The notes beneath the pieces were generated by a model that was not told the origin of the DNA, did not search any database, and was given only the letters and a program-made list of their open reading frames with translations. Shown here in pieces: positions 38,770-51,213 of a stretch of DNA of 64,000 nt. The translations under genes and the position numbers were made by a program. Each line of letters opens with the position of its first letter. Position 1 is the first letter of the stretch. The DNA is taken from the NCBI RefSeq assembly GCF_024170165.1, contig NZ_JALJXP010000004.1, positions 310,001 through 374,000 of the forward strand, in the 5' to 3' direction. This DNA comes from Pseudomonas nitroreducens. Its GTDB lineage: Bacteria; Pseudomonadota; Gammaproteobacteria; Pseudomonadales; Pseudomonadaceae.

Positions 38770-38770
<1 letters not shown>
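37718..38770 (-). CDS. esterase-like phytase-domain periplasmic protein (PA4966-like)
   Basis: A 350-aa exported protein. The signal peptide MRWLLVSLGLCAGLAVAAQA is followed by an Ala/Pro-rich segment and a beta-propeller-like domain of the esterase-like phytase family (DUF4185/PF13449 type). Recognisable elements are SGLALCGSEMWTVSDRDDDRIYRL, AMDFEGISCDQAGNRYVVSEG, NALYEGIAISADGKQLWLAAERQRRG and EALILDDAGAWIGLDNGD. Four cysteines at C-terminal positions could form disulphides. The name comes from the domain, and phytase or esterase activity is not shown for this family in Pseudomonas. It overlaps parE by one base and the protease gene by four. Confidence 0.8.
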
Positions 38771-41306
<2,536 letters not shown>

Positions 41307-41381
41307 GGGCCGGGAGGCTACAAGCTGCAAGTGGCATGCCGCAAGAGGGTCAGCGTCGCAAGGTGTTCGAAGCGTGACCGA

Positions 41382-42191
41382 TCAATAGCCCTTGATGCTG
41401 TAGTCGACTTCGAACTCGATGTCGGTCACCCGCGAAACGCCGGTCTGCACTTCACCATCTGCCATCAGCCGCAGCCAGCGATAGCCCGGCGCCGGACTGT
41501 CGACGCAGAAGTCCTCGCTGCCCGGGGTGAACTGCACGCAAGTCGAGGGCGACGCCAGCAGGCGCACGTCGCCGCGCAGGCGGTCGATCTCCTGGTGCAC
41601 GTGGCCCCAGAGCAGGCAGCGCACGTTCGGGTAGCGGTCGATGACGGCGAACAACCGTTCCGGGTTGTAGATGCCGATGCGGTCCATCCACTGGCTGCCG
41701 ATGGGCACCGGGTGGTGATGGAAGCTGATCAGCAGGTGCTTGTCCGGCGCGGCCTGGATGGCACGCTCCAGCAACTGGATCTGCTCGACGGTCATCTGCC
41801 CCGGCACCGCGCCGGGAATGGTGGAGTCCAGCAGGATCACCCGCCAGGCGCCCAGGTCGATCACCGGGTCGAGCAGGTCGGTGCCGGCGGCGGCTTCGCG
41901 CATCGGTTCCATTTCGTCGTGATTGCCGGGGAACCAGCGGGTCGCTGCGTCGATCGGCGCGGTGATGGCGCGGAATCGCTGGTAGGACTCGACCGAGCCA
42001 TCCTGGGAGAGATCCCCCGTGGCCAGCACCAGGTCGATCGCCGGTTGCTCCTCGCCCACCAGACGGACGACCTGAGTCAGGCTGTCGGCGGTATCCATGC
42101 CCAGCAGCCGGCCATTCTCCTGCGCGAACAGGTGGCTGTCGGAAAGCTGGACGACCAGGACGGAATCGGAAGCGGTGGGCTGGGTGGGCAA
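41382..42191 (-). CDS. cpdA: 3',5'-cyclic-AMP phosphodiesterase CpdA
   Basis: Hydrolyses cAMP and thereby lowers Vfr activity in Pseudomonas. The 269-aa calcineurin-like enzyme has the metal ligands LSDSHLF, GDLSQDG, GNHDE, HHHPV and GHVHQ. Translation most likely starts at a TTG (42191-42189) with GGAGAAGG 9 nt upstream, giving LPTQPTASDSVLVVQLSDSH. That matches the remembered P. aeruginosa N-terminus. A longer in-frame form from 42263 lacks such a site. The spacer to DUF1249 (42192-42363) is 172 nt, so a separate promoter is likely, but no Vfr site was recognised with confidence. Confidence 0.93.
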   Translation of the reverse strand: MPTQPTASDSVLVVQLSDSHLFAQENGRLLGMDTADSLTQVVRLVGEEQPAIDLVLATGDLSQDGSVESYQRFRAITAPIDAATRWFPGNHDEMEPMREAAAGTDLLDPVIDLGAWRVILLDSTIPGAVPGQMTVEQIQLLERAIQAAPDKHLLISFHHHPVPIGSQWMDRIGIYNPERLFAVIDRYPNVRCLLWGHVHQEIDRLRGDVRLLASPSTCVQFTPGSEDFCVDSPAPGYRWLRLMADGEVQTGVSRVTDIEFEVDYSIKGY

Positions 42192-42363
42192 AACGCCTTC
42201 TCCTGTGAGGCGGGCGTGCGGGAATTCGTGACGAAGTATGGTGACAGGCGCCCCCCTGAGCAAACCGGGAAAGCGTCACAGATCACAGTTAGGGACACGA
42301 GTGGGCGATGGGCGGGCAGAATAACATGGCACGGTCATGCCATATCGCCATCATCGTGTTTTT

Positions 42364-42822
42364 TCAGCGCTGCAGCACCGGCTCCAGCTCGTGGCCGCAG
42401 GACAGGCAGTGGCTCAGCCATTCACCGAGGAACTGGTTGAGCTGGTTCTTCTCGTCCGGCTGGTGCATCGCCTGATTCGGGTAGGGGTAGATCGCCAGCA
42501 GGCGGCGCGCCTGCTCGGCGCCGACCACTTCGGCCATGCGCGCATCGTGGTACACCCGCACTTCCAGCCTGGGCGCCGGCAGCCAGGGCAGGCCCAGCTC
42601 CTGGCGCACCTGCAGCACGGTGGTGTAGGGACAGGCTTCGATCACGTCCAGCGCCAGCACGCCGAGCAGCCGCTCGCCTTCGCTGAGCGCGACGCGGCGC
42701 GAGACCTGGGCCTCGCGCATTTCCGGCAACAGGCGCATCAGGCGCAAGTAGTTCGCCTCGCAGGTCGCCTGCAGACCCGCCAGGTCGACGCGATAGCGCT
42801 CGCGCAGCAGATTCACACCCAT
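42364..42822 (-). CDS. DUF1249 (YqiB) family protein
   Basis: A 152-aa soluble protein of the YqiB/DUF1249 family, function unknown. Recognisable features are the N-terminal VNLLRERYRVDLAGLQATCEANYLRLMRLLP, the aromatic strand region LEVRVYHDARMAEVV, and the C-terminal YPYPNQAMHQPDEKNQLNQFLGEWLSHCLSCGHE with a CLSC pair that could bind metal. The start at 42822 follows AAGGGGG. It overlaps the nudF stop by 10 nt. The order nudF-DUF1249-cpdA is the same as nudF-yqiB-cpdA in E. coli. Confidence 0.9.
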   Translation of the reverse strand: MGVNLLRERYRVDLAGLQATCEANYLRLMRLLPEMREAQVSRRVALSEGERLLGVLALDVIEACPYTTVLQVRQELGLPWLPAPRLEVRVYHDARMAEVVGAEQARRLLAIYPYPNQAMHQPDEKNQLNQFLGEWLSHCLSCGHELEPVLQR

Positions 42823-43430
42823 AACCCCCTTACCTCGGCGCGATTGAGCGCCAGCCATTGCAGGGCGAGCATGCTCGCCGCGTTGTTGATACGGCCGTCA
42901 CGTACGGCCTGCAGTGCTTCTTCGAACGGCATGACGTGGACGCGGATGTCCTCGCCCTCCTCTTCCAGCCCGTGGATGCCCGAGGCGTTGCTGCTGTCGC
43001 AGCGGCCGACGAACAGGTGCACCAGCTCGTTGCTGCCGCCGGGCGACGGCAGGTACTGGGCGATCGGCCAGAGTGCGCCGAGGGTCAGGCCGGCTTCTTC
43101 CACCGCTTCGCGGCGGGCGACTTCCTCGGGCTCCTCGTCCTTGTCGATCAGCCCGGCGACCAGCTCCATCAGCCAGGGATTGACCCCGGCGTCCATGGCG
43201 CCGATGCGGAACTGTTCGATCAGCACCACTTCATCGCGCTGCGGATCGTAGGGCAGCACGCACACGGCATCGTGGCGCACGAACAACTCGCGCTTGAGCA
43301 CCGGGCCCATGCCGCCGGCGAACTGGCGGTGCCGCAGGTGCAGGCGGTCGACCTTGTAGAAGCCCTTGAAGCACTGTTCGCGCTTCTGGATCTCGATGTC
43401 CTGGGGGCCTGGCTTGAACGTTTCCGACAT
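42813..43430 (-). CDS. nudF: ADP-ribose pyrophosphatase
   Basis: Nudix hydrolase that splits ADP-ribose to AMP and ribose-5-phosphate. The 205-aa protein shows the N-terminal strand pair FKGFYKVDRLHLRHRQFAGG, a VVLIEQFRIG strand, and a canonical Nudix box GLIDKDEEPEEVARREAVEEAG. YLPSPGGSNELVHLFVGR follows, typical of the ADP-ribose pyrophosphatase group. The start at 43430 has aGGAacggg upstream. The longer in-frame form carries a low-complexity N-terminus and is rejected. Directly upstream a 12-nt sequence is duplicated in tandem (see repeat at 43430-43453). It heads the nudF-cpdA-parE-parC run. Confidence 0.95.
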   Translation of the reverse strand: MSETFKPGPQDIEIQKREQCFKGFYKVDRLHLRHRQFAGGMGPVLKRELFVRHDAVCVLPYDPQRDEVVLIEQFRIGAMDAGVNPWLMELVAGLIDKDEEPEEVARREAVEEAGLTLGALWPIAQYLPSPGGSNELVHLFVGRCDSSNASGIHGLEEEGEDIRVHVMPFEEALQAVRDGRINNAASMLALQWLALNRAEVRGLWV

Positions 43431-43453
43431 CCCGTTCCTACTCCCGTTCCTAC
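43430..43453. repeat. perfect 12-bp tandem duplication over the nudF ribosome site
   Basis: tcccgttcctac occurs twice in succession (43430-43441 and 43442-43453). On the nudF strand this places two gtaggaacggga units before the ATG, so a second potential ribosome site lies 12 nt further upstream. Confidence 0.85.
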
Positions 43454-43657
43454 TGACAGTACGTTGAACTTCGCGCCATCCTATCGCGCCGCCGGGGCAG
43501 GCGCAGCCTCTTTCGGGGCCCGCCGGGCGGCCGGATGGCTGTGACCGCCGCCCGCAGCCGGGGTTCGCAAAGTGGTTCATAATCAACCGCCGAACCGGCA
43601 GCGCCGATGGCGGTCGAACCACTCCATTGCCGGCGAACGTCCACGACAAGGAATCCC

Positions 43658-44410
43658 ATGCGACTTCTGAAACTAGCAGCCCTGTGCGGCATCAGCCTGT
43701 TACTGGGGGCGTGCCAGGGACTGTTCAAGCCCTCGCTCGACGAGCCGCTGAGCGCGACCCACACCGCATTCGAACACCCCAAACCCGGTTGCCAGGGCGA
43801 ACAGTGTCCGCTGTTCAACCTCGACACCCTCAGCTTCGACGACGAGCCGGCGCTCAACGAAGCGATCAACGCGCAACTGCTGCAACTGGCCCGTGAAGGC
43901 GACGGCGCGGCGCCCGCCAGCCTGGACGTCTACGAGAAGCGTTTCCTCGATTCGGCCCAGCCCGGCTGGAGCTCCTACCTGCAAGCGAAGATCCGCGAAC
44001 AGCATGACGGTCTGGTGATCATCGAGCTGTCCAGCTATCGCTTCACCGGCGGCGAGTACGGCCAGCCCGGCCGCGCGTTCATCAATTATGATCGACGCAT
44101 CCACAAGGTGCTCACCCTGCAGGACATTCTTCTGCCCGGCCAGCAGGATAACTTCTGGAAGGTGGCGCGCATGGCGCACCAGGCGTGGATCCTGCAGAAC
44201 AAGCTGGACGAGCAGGACCCGAACTTCTCCAAGGACTGGCCGTTCCAGCCGACCGAGCACTTCGCCCTGACCTTCGGCGCCATGACGCTGAAGTACGACA
44301 TCGACCGCATCGCCCCGCATTCGGTCGGGCACCCGGAGCTGAAGATTCCGTACCCGCGCCTGAATGGGATCGTGAAGACCTACTACTTCCCGGGGCGCGG
44401 GGCGCAGTAA
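43658..44410 (+). CDS. DUF3298/RsiV-family lipoprotein (PA4972-like)
   Basis: A 250-aa lipoprotein: signal MRLLKLAALCGISLLLGAC with lipobox cysteine 19. A DUF4163/DUF3298 domain pair follows (YEKRFLDSAQPGWSSYLQAKIREQHDGLVIIELSSYRFTGGE is split across both; FINYDRRIHKVLTLQDILLP and FALTFGAMTLKYDIDRIAPHSVGHPEL mark DUF3298). This is the fold of the Bacillus anti-sigma factor RsiV, whose homologues bind lysozyme. No sigma-factor gene is nearby, so an anti-sigma role is not implied. cgacaaGGAatccc precedes the ATG. It is divergent from nudF across about 230 nt. Confidence 0.85.
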   Translation: MRLLKLAALCGISLLLGACQGLFKPSLDEPLSATHTAFEHPKPGCQGEQCPLFNLDTLSFDDEPALNEAINAQLLQLAREGDGAAPASLDVYEKRFLDSAQPGWSSYLQAKIREQHDGLVIIELSSYRFTGGEYGQPGRAFINYDRRIHKVLTLQDILLPGQQDNFWKVARMAHQAWILQNKLDEQDPNFSKDWPFQPTEHFALTFGAMTLKYDIDRIAPHSVGHPELKIPYPRLNGIVKTYYFPGRGAQ

Positions 44411-44484
44411 GTCTCGATCTGACAAGCCAGAGAGCCATCGCGGATTCGCCCGCGATTCACCGGCTGCTCAGGAGCGTTCCCGGT

Positions 44485-44558
44485 CGCGGGCATGGCCCGC
44501 TCCTACAGTTGGCCGTGGAGTAATGGCTCAGCTTTTGTAGGAGCGGGCCATGCCCGCG
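44485..44558. repeat. REP palindrome, gagcgggccatgcccgcg type
   Basis: Perfect 23-nt inverted arms (44485-44507 and 44536-44558) of tgtaggagcgggccatgccc with gcg at the end, and a 28-nt loop. It sits between the convergent DUF3298 and cytX genes, starting about 75 nt past the first stop. Confidence 0.9.
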
Positions 44559-44565
44559 AACAGCA

Positions 44566-45852
44566 TCACGCCGCAGCCGGTACCTTCGTGCCAACCCGCC
44601 CCAGCAGCAGCTGCAGCACACCCGCCACCACCAGCGCCGGCAGGGTCGCGCCCAGGTCAGGCTGGTAATTCGCCAGCAGGTGATACACCACCACGCCACC
44701 GCCCCAGGCCAGCAGCGAGCCCCAGCGCAGACCATGGGGAATTGCGGCCGGCGCGCGGCGGCGGAGGACGAAGTGGTCGATCAGCACCACGCCGAACAGC
44801 GGGGCGAACACCGAGCCGATCAGCAGCAGGAAGTTCTGGTACTGCGCAAGCGGCGCGAACCAGGCGATCAGGGTGCAGATCACGCCGATAGCCAGGGCCA
44901 GCAGCTCGACCTTGAGCGGCAGCAGGATGCCGCTGGACACCGCCGCCGAGTGGATGTCGGCGAAGGCCTTCTCCGACTCGTCCAGCAGGATCAGCAGCAG
45001 CGGGATGCCCATACCGGCGCCGGCCAGCGCCAGCAGCAGCGCATTGGCATCGCTGCCCTGGGCGAACGCCAGGGTATAGGCCACGCCCAGCCCCATCAGC
45101 CAGAAGCAGCCGATGAAGAAGCCCAGCGCCGCGCCGGTGAAGGTCTGCCCGGCGCGCTTGCCGAAGCGCGAGTAGTCGGCGATCAGCGGCAGCCATGACA
45201 GCGGCATGGCGATGGCGATGTCGAAGCCCACGGCGAAGGACAGCGAACCGTCACCGGCCTTGGCCCAGAGCGCGGCCAGATCGGCGCGCTTGAACAGGTC
45301 GAAGGTCAGCCAGATGCACGCGGCGAGCAGCAGCCAGATGCCCCAGCGGCGCAGCACCTTGCGCACGAAGGCAAGCGGGCCGGCAACCGCCAGCAGGGTC
45401 GCCAGCGCACCGAACACCAGGGTCCAGAGGGCCGGGTTGGTCCACAGGCTGCCTTCGCCGAAGGCGCGGGTCGCCAGCAGGCTGGCGGCGTCGCGCATGA
45501 CGATGATCTCGAAGGCGCCCCAGCCGATCAGCTGCAGCAGGTTCAGCAGCGCCGGCAGTGCGGCGCCGTGGCTGCCCAGGCTGAGCTTGAGCGAGGCCAT
45601 GGCGGACAGGCCGGTGTCGGTGCCGATCACCCCGGCGCTGGCCAGCAGCAGCACGCCGACCAGGGTGCCGAGCAGGATCGCGCCCAGCGCGCCGGCCAGG
45701 CCCAGGCCCGGCGCCAGCAGGGCGCCAGTCTGCAGCACCATGAGGCCGATGCCCAGGGAGAACCAGAGGGAGAACAGGTCGCGCAGACCGAGCACGCGCT
45801 GGGCGCTGCCCACGGCGGAAGTCGGTGAATAGTCGATGGCGGTAGTGGTCAC
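44566..45852 (-). CDS. cytX: putative hydroxymethylpyrimidine transporter CytX
   Basis: A 428-aa member of the cytosine/purine permease (NCS1) family with about twelve hydrophobic segments. Key stretches are RDLFSLWFSLGIGLMVLQTGALLAPGL near the N-terminus, GWGAFEIIVMRDAA, and FDIAIAMPLSWLPLIADYSRFGKRAGQ. Its position directly downstream of TPP-riboswitch-controlled thiC identifies it as CytX, the predicted importer of the HMP pyrimidine precursor of thiamin. Translation appears to start at GTG 45852 without a good ribosome site, so this start is uncertain. A REP palindrome lies between thiC and cytX, about 35 nt upstream of this start. Confidence 0.88.
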   Translation of the reverse strand: MTTTAIDYSPTSAVGSAQRVLGLRDLFSLWFSLGIGLMVLQTGALLAPGLGLAGALGAILLGTLVGVLLLASAGVIGTDTGLSAMASLKLSLGSHGAALPALLNLLQLIGWGAFEIIVMRDAASLLATRAFGEGSLWTNPALWTLVFGALATLLAVAGPLAFVRKVLRRWGIWLLLAACIWLTFDLFKRADLAALWAKAGDGSLSFAVGFDIAIAMPLSWLPLIADYSRFGKRAGQTFTGAALGFFIGCFWLMGLGVAYTLAFAQGSDANALLLALAGAGMGIPLLLILLDESEKAFADIHSAAVSSGILLPLKVELLALAIGVICTLIAWFAPLAQYQNFLLLIGSVFAPLFGVVLIDHFVLRRRAPAAIPHGLRWGSLLAWGGGVVVYHLLANYQPDLGATLPALVVAGVLQLLLGRVGTKVPAAA

Positions 45853-45892
45853 GATGCGTGCAGGGCTCGAAGGTTGGATTTTGTTGTTTTTC

Positions 45893-45959
45893 GTAGGAGC
45901 GAGCTTGCTCGCGAATGAACCCCGTCGCGAGGCTGTTCGCGAGCAAGCTCGCTCCTACA
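45893..45959. repeat. Pseudomonas REP palindrome pair between thiC and cytX
   Basis: Inverted copies gtaggagcgagcttgctcgc ... gcgagcaagctcgctcctac around an ~19-nt loop, inside the thiC-cytX transcript. Same family as 14752 and 57405. Confidence 0.9.
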
Positions 45960-45971
45960 GGGTGTCGCCGG

Positions 45972-48068
<2,097 letters not shown>

Positions 48069-48244
48069 ACGCCCGCAGTCTAATCAAGTGCGCGTGGATA
48101 AGCCAACGCCGCCTGGCCGAAAACGCGCATTTGCCTACACACGGCTACACTCCTGCCTCGGAAGGCTCGTACGAACGTGCCTTGACCGCCATCGGCCGCG
48201 ACCGTAGCCTTGCCCCACCTCGCATCACTTTCCAGGACGAACGA

Positions 48245-49699
48245 ATGCTGCGCAGACTCTCTCTGGCTGTCGCTGTAGCCGCAACGACAGGCTTTGCCTG
48301 GGCTGCACAGCCCGCTCCGGCCGCTCCCTCGCTGCCCACCAAGACGGACCTGATCAACGTTTACAAGGATGCCGTCGACAACAACGCCGACCTCGCCGCC
48401 GCCCAGGCCGATTACCTGGCGCGCAAGGAAGCCGTGCCCCAGGCGCGCTCCGGCCTGCTGCCGCAGATCAACGCCGGCGCCAGCACGGGCAACACCCGCA
48501 CCGCACTGGATACGCCCAGTGCCACGCTGAACCGCAATAGCCAGCTGGTGCAGGCGAGCCTGAGCCAGCCGCTGTTCCGCGCGGACCGCTGGTTCCAGCT
48601 CAAGGCCGCGGAAAACACCACCGAACAGGCCCAGCTGGAATTCTCCGCGACGCAGCAGCAGTTGATCCTGCAGACTGCCCAGACCTACTTCGGCGTGCTC
48701 CGCGCCCAGGACAACCTGGCCGCCAGCAAGGCCGAGGAAGCGGCATTCAAGCGCCAGCTCGACCAGTCCAACGAACGCTTCGACGTCGGCCTTTCCGACA
48801 AGACCGACGTGCTCGAGTCCCAGGCCAGCTACGACACCTCGCGGGCCAACCGCCTGGTGGCCGAGCAGCAGGTGGATGACGCCTTCCAGGCCCTGGTGAC
48901 CCTGACCAACCGCGAGTACAGCTCCATCGAGGGTATCCTCCACTCGCTGCCGGTAGTGGCCCCGATGCCCAACGACGCCAAGGCCTGGGTGGACACCTCG
49001 GTCCAGCAGAACCTGCGCCTGCAGGCCAGCAACTACGCGGTCGACGCCGCCGAAGAGACTCTGCGCCAGCGCAAGGCCGGCCACCTGCCGACCCTCGACG
49101 CCGTGGCTCAGTACCAGAAGGGCGACAACGACGCCCTGGGCTTCACCAACACCGGCGCGCCGGGCGACCCGCACTATGGCAAGTACGTCGACCAGACCAG
49201 CATCGGCCTGCAACTCAACGTGCCGATCTACAGCGGCGGCCTCACCAGTTCCCAGGTGCGCGAGGCCTACCAGCGCCTGAACCAGAGCGAACAGCTGCGC
49301 GAAAGCCAGCGCCGCCAGGTGGTCCAGGACGCCCGCAACCAGCACCGCGCGGTGAATACCGACGTGGAGCAGGTGAAGGCGCGGCGCCAGGCGATCATCT
49401 CCAACCAGAGCTCGCTGGAAGCCACCGAGATCGGTTACCAGGTCGGTACCCGCAACATCGTCGACGTACTGGATGCCCAGCGTTCTCTGTACAACTCGGT
49501 GCGCGACTACAACAACACCCGCTACGACTACATCCTCGACAACCTGAGCCTCAAGCAGACCGCCGGCACCCTCGCGCCGAGCGACCTGGAGGCCCTGGGC
49601 ACCTACCTGAAGCCGGACTACAACCCGGACAAGGACTTCCTCCCGCCGGACCTGGCCAAGGCCGCCGAGGCGCAGCTCAAGGCCGGCGCGAAGTACTGA
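48245..49699 (+). CDS. tolC: TolC-family outer-membrane channel protein
   Basis: Outer-membrane exit duct for tripartite efflux or type I secretion. The 484-aa protein has a signal peptide (MLRRLSLAVAVAATTGFAWA) and two OEP repeats rich in coiled-coil helix. Typical spots are LARKEAVPQARSGLLPQINAGASTG, QASLSQPLFRADRWFQLKAAE, GLSDKTDVLESQASYD and the second-repeat equivalents VGTRNIVDVLDAQRSLYNS. No lipobox is present, which separates it from OprM-type channels. The C-terminal tail (NPDKDFLPPDLAKAAEAQLK) is family-like. No membrane-fusion or transporter genes adjoin it, as for PA4974. ccaGGAcgaacga precedes the ATG. A clear terminator follows. Confidence 0.94.
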   Translation: MLRRLSLAVAVAATTGFAWAAQPAPAAPSLPTKTDLINVYKDAVDNNADLAAAQADYLARKEAVPQARSGLLPQINAGASTGNTRTALDTPSATLNRNSQLVQASLSQPLFRADRWFQLKAAENTTEQAQLEFSATQQQLILQTAQTYFGVLRAQDNLAASKAEEAAFKRQLDQSNERFDVGLSDKTDVLESQASYDTSRANRLVAEQQVDDAFQALVTLTNREYSSIEGILHSLPVVAPMPNDAKAWVDTSVQQNLRLQASNYAVDAAEETLRQRKAGHLPTLDAVAQYQKGDNDALGFTNTGAPGDPHYGKYVDQTSIGLQLNVPIYSGGLTSSQVREAYQRLNQSEQLRESQRRQVVQDARNQHRAVNTDVEQVKARRQAIISNQSSLEATEIGYQVGTRNIVDVLDAQRSLYNSVRDYNNTRYDYILDNLSLKQTAGTLAPSDLEALGTYLKPDYNPDKDFLPPDLAKAAEAQLKAGAKY

Positions 49700-49710
49700 G
49701 CCAGCCCCAC

Positions 49711-49741
49711 GAAAAAGCCCCGCGATGCGGGGCTTTTTCTT
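49711..49741 (+). terminator. terminator of tolC
   Basis: Perfect stem aaaaagccccgc / gcggggcttttt with loop gat followed by ct, 11 nt past the stop. Confidence 0.95.
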
Positions 49742-49853
49742 TGGTGCCGATTACAGACGGCACATCGCTCTGACCTCTGCCCTGCGCTAGTTCTGGCTCT
49801 TCAGAGACTTCCAGCGAAACACCCGCACACTCCGAACGGCCCCTTTCAGGAGG

Positions 49854-49962
49854 CCTCGTTGAAGCGGAGTTTCAGGGGTTGAGCGACATGGATGTCGCGA
49901 GAGCCACGATGGGCCAGGGATGGCCCTTCGCGGCGTGCCCCTGAAACTTCGTTTCAACGAGG
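49854..49962. repeat. 25-bp inverted repeat pair with inner hairpins
   Basis: Arms 49854-49878 (cctcgttgaagcggagtttc...) and 49938-49962 (...gtttcaacgagg) match at 23 of 25 positions. Between them are two smaller hairpins: gcgacat / atgtcgc (49883-49898) and ggcca / tggcc (49912-49925). This is the left part of a 612-nt spacer (49742-50353) that holds only repeats and no supportable gene. The 128-codon frame at 49892-50278 spans several palindromes and is not accepted. Confidence 0.75.
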
Positions 49963-49965
49963 GAA

Positions 49966-49985
49966 TTTTTCGCCTAGGCGAAAAA
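49966..49985. repeat. perfect 20-bp palindrome
   Basis: tttttcgcctaggcgaaaaa is fully self-complementary with no loop. It could be cruciform-forming, a protein site or part of the neighbouring repeat element. Confidence 0.8.
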
Positions 49986-50131
49986 CCGGATGGAGGGGCA
50001 AGACCTTTGCCTACTTTGGGTCTTTCCAAAGTGGGTCGCCCGAGGGGGCGAAACAGAAAGTCCGGGCGCGCATCGAAGCGACGCTGAACGCCCGACAGGA
50101 AGGCAAGGTAGCACCCCGACCTCAAACCATC

Positions 50132-50159
50132 GGCGTACAACCGCATACGGTTGTACGCC
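50132..50159. repeat. extragenic palindrome, ggcgtacaaccg type
   Basis: Perfect 12-bp arms ggcgtacaaccg / cggttgtacgcc around loop cata. This form of palindrome is, from memory, dispersed in P. aeruginosa-group genomes. Confidence 0.8.
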
Positions 50160-50226
50160 CTACGCTTCCTACCAGCCTAGAAGTTCGCGCTCCGCCGAGG
50201 CCTGCGGATTACGCCGCGCGGGATTT

Positions 50227-50321
50227 CGCGGACAAGGTCCGCTCCTACGCAAGGCACGGCGACGGAACCGGCCTGTAGGAGCGCGCCCTGCGCGCGATCG
50301 CGGACATGGCCCGCTCCTACA
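50227..50321. repeat. cluster of REP-like palindromes
   Basis: Three REP half-units in series: cgcggacaaggtccgctcctac (50227-50248, split here as cgcggacaaggtccgctcct + ac), tgtaggagcgcgccctgcgc (from 50274) and cgcggacatggcccgctcct (about 50299-50321). They precede the aldolase gene end by about 30 nt. Confidence 0.85.
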
Positions 50322-50353
50322 GGGAGCGTCGGAGCGCGGGCCGAAAGCGCCCG

Positions 50354-51148
50354 TCAGTCCCGATACCCCGGCGACACCCGGTCGAGCATGCGCAGCAGCG
50401 CCGACCAGGCCAGGTCGTAACCATCCGGATCGCTCAACTCCCCTTCCGCCAGCGGCCGCGCCGGGGCGTTGAACTGTTGCTCGGTGTGACGGCACACCTC
50501 CTCCGGTGGAATCACCAGTTCGCCGCCCGCCTGGGCTGCCAGCTGGATGTCGCAGGCCTTCTCCAGGTAGTACATGCGCAGGAACGCCTGCTGCACCGTC
50601 TGCCCCACGGTCAGCAGGCCATGGTTGCGCAGCATCAGGCCGTAGTGGTCGCCCAGGTCGCGCACCAGGCGCTCCTGCTCGTCCATCGACAGGGCGATGC
50701 CTTCATAGTCGTGGTAGCCGAGGCGTCCGTAGAACTCCAGGGAGATCTGGTTCAGCGGCAGCAATCCACAGGCCTGCGCCGCCACCGCGCAACCGGCGCG
50801 AGTGTGGGTGTGCAGCACGCACTGCGCGTCCTCCCGGGCGCCATGGATGGCGCTGTGGATGACGAAGCCGGCCGGGTTGACCTTGTATGGCGACGGCTCC
50901 ACCGCATGGCCGGACAGGTCGATCTTCACCAGGCTCGACGCGGTGATCTCGTCGAACATCAGGCCGTAGGGGTTGATCAGGAAATGGTGTTCGGGACCGG
51001 GGATGCGCACCGAGATGTGGGTGAAGATCAGGTCGGTCATGCGGTAGTGCGCGATCAGGCGGTAACAGGCCGCCAGCTCCTCGCGCAGTTTCCATTCTTC
51101 GGGCGAACAGGTGGCGCGGCTCGGGGCCGGCGCCTGCAGCGACGTCAT
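50354..51148 (-). CDS. class II aldolase/adducin-family protein
   Basis: A 264-aa cytoplasmic protein of the class II aldolase/adducin fold, which includes fuculose-phosphate aldolase, ribulose-phosphate 4-epimerase and several decarboxylases. Zinc ligands are visible as VLHTHTRAG (His113, His115) and LRNHGLLTVG (His about 174). The substrate-site segment THISVRIPGPEHHFLINPYGLMFDEITASSLVKID is well kept. It belongs to the subgroup often labelled class II aldolase without defined substrate. The ATG lies 24 nt after a strong hairpin terminator that separates it from the upstream solute-binding-protein gene, so it is probably made from read-through. Reaction unknown. Confidence 0.88.
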   Translation of the reverse strand: MTSLQAPAPSRATCSPEEWKLREELAACYRLIAHYRMTDLIFTHISVRIPGPEHHFLINPYGLMFDEITASSLVKIDLSGHAVEPSPYKVNPAGFVIHSAIHGAREDAQCVLHTHTRAGCAVAAQACGLLPLNQISLEFYGRLGYHDYEGIALSMDEQERLVRDLGDHYGLMLRNHGLLTVGQTVQQAFLRMYYLEKACDIQLAAQAGGELVIPPEEVCRHTEQQFNAPARPLAEGELSDPDGYDLAWSALLRMLDRVSPGYRD

Positions 51149-51165
51149 GGTGCTCTCCTCCTCAA

Positions 51166-51198
51166 GGCAAAAGGCGCCGGGGCATCTGCCCCGGCGCC
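51166..51198 (-). terminator. intercistronic terminator between binding-protein and aldolase genes
   Basis: Perfect 12-bp arms ggcgccggggca (51173-51184) and tgccccggcgcc (51187-51198), followed on the minus strand by TTTTGCC. It lies 15 nt past the binding-protein stop and would make that gene better expressed than the aldolase. Confidence 0.8.
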
Positions 51199-51213
51199 AC
51201 GGTCACATCCCGG

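Noticed and set aside
49892..50278. 128-codon frame in the tolC-aldolase spacer
   Set aside because: It runs through several palindromic repeats and has no conserved domain; better explained as repeat DNA.
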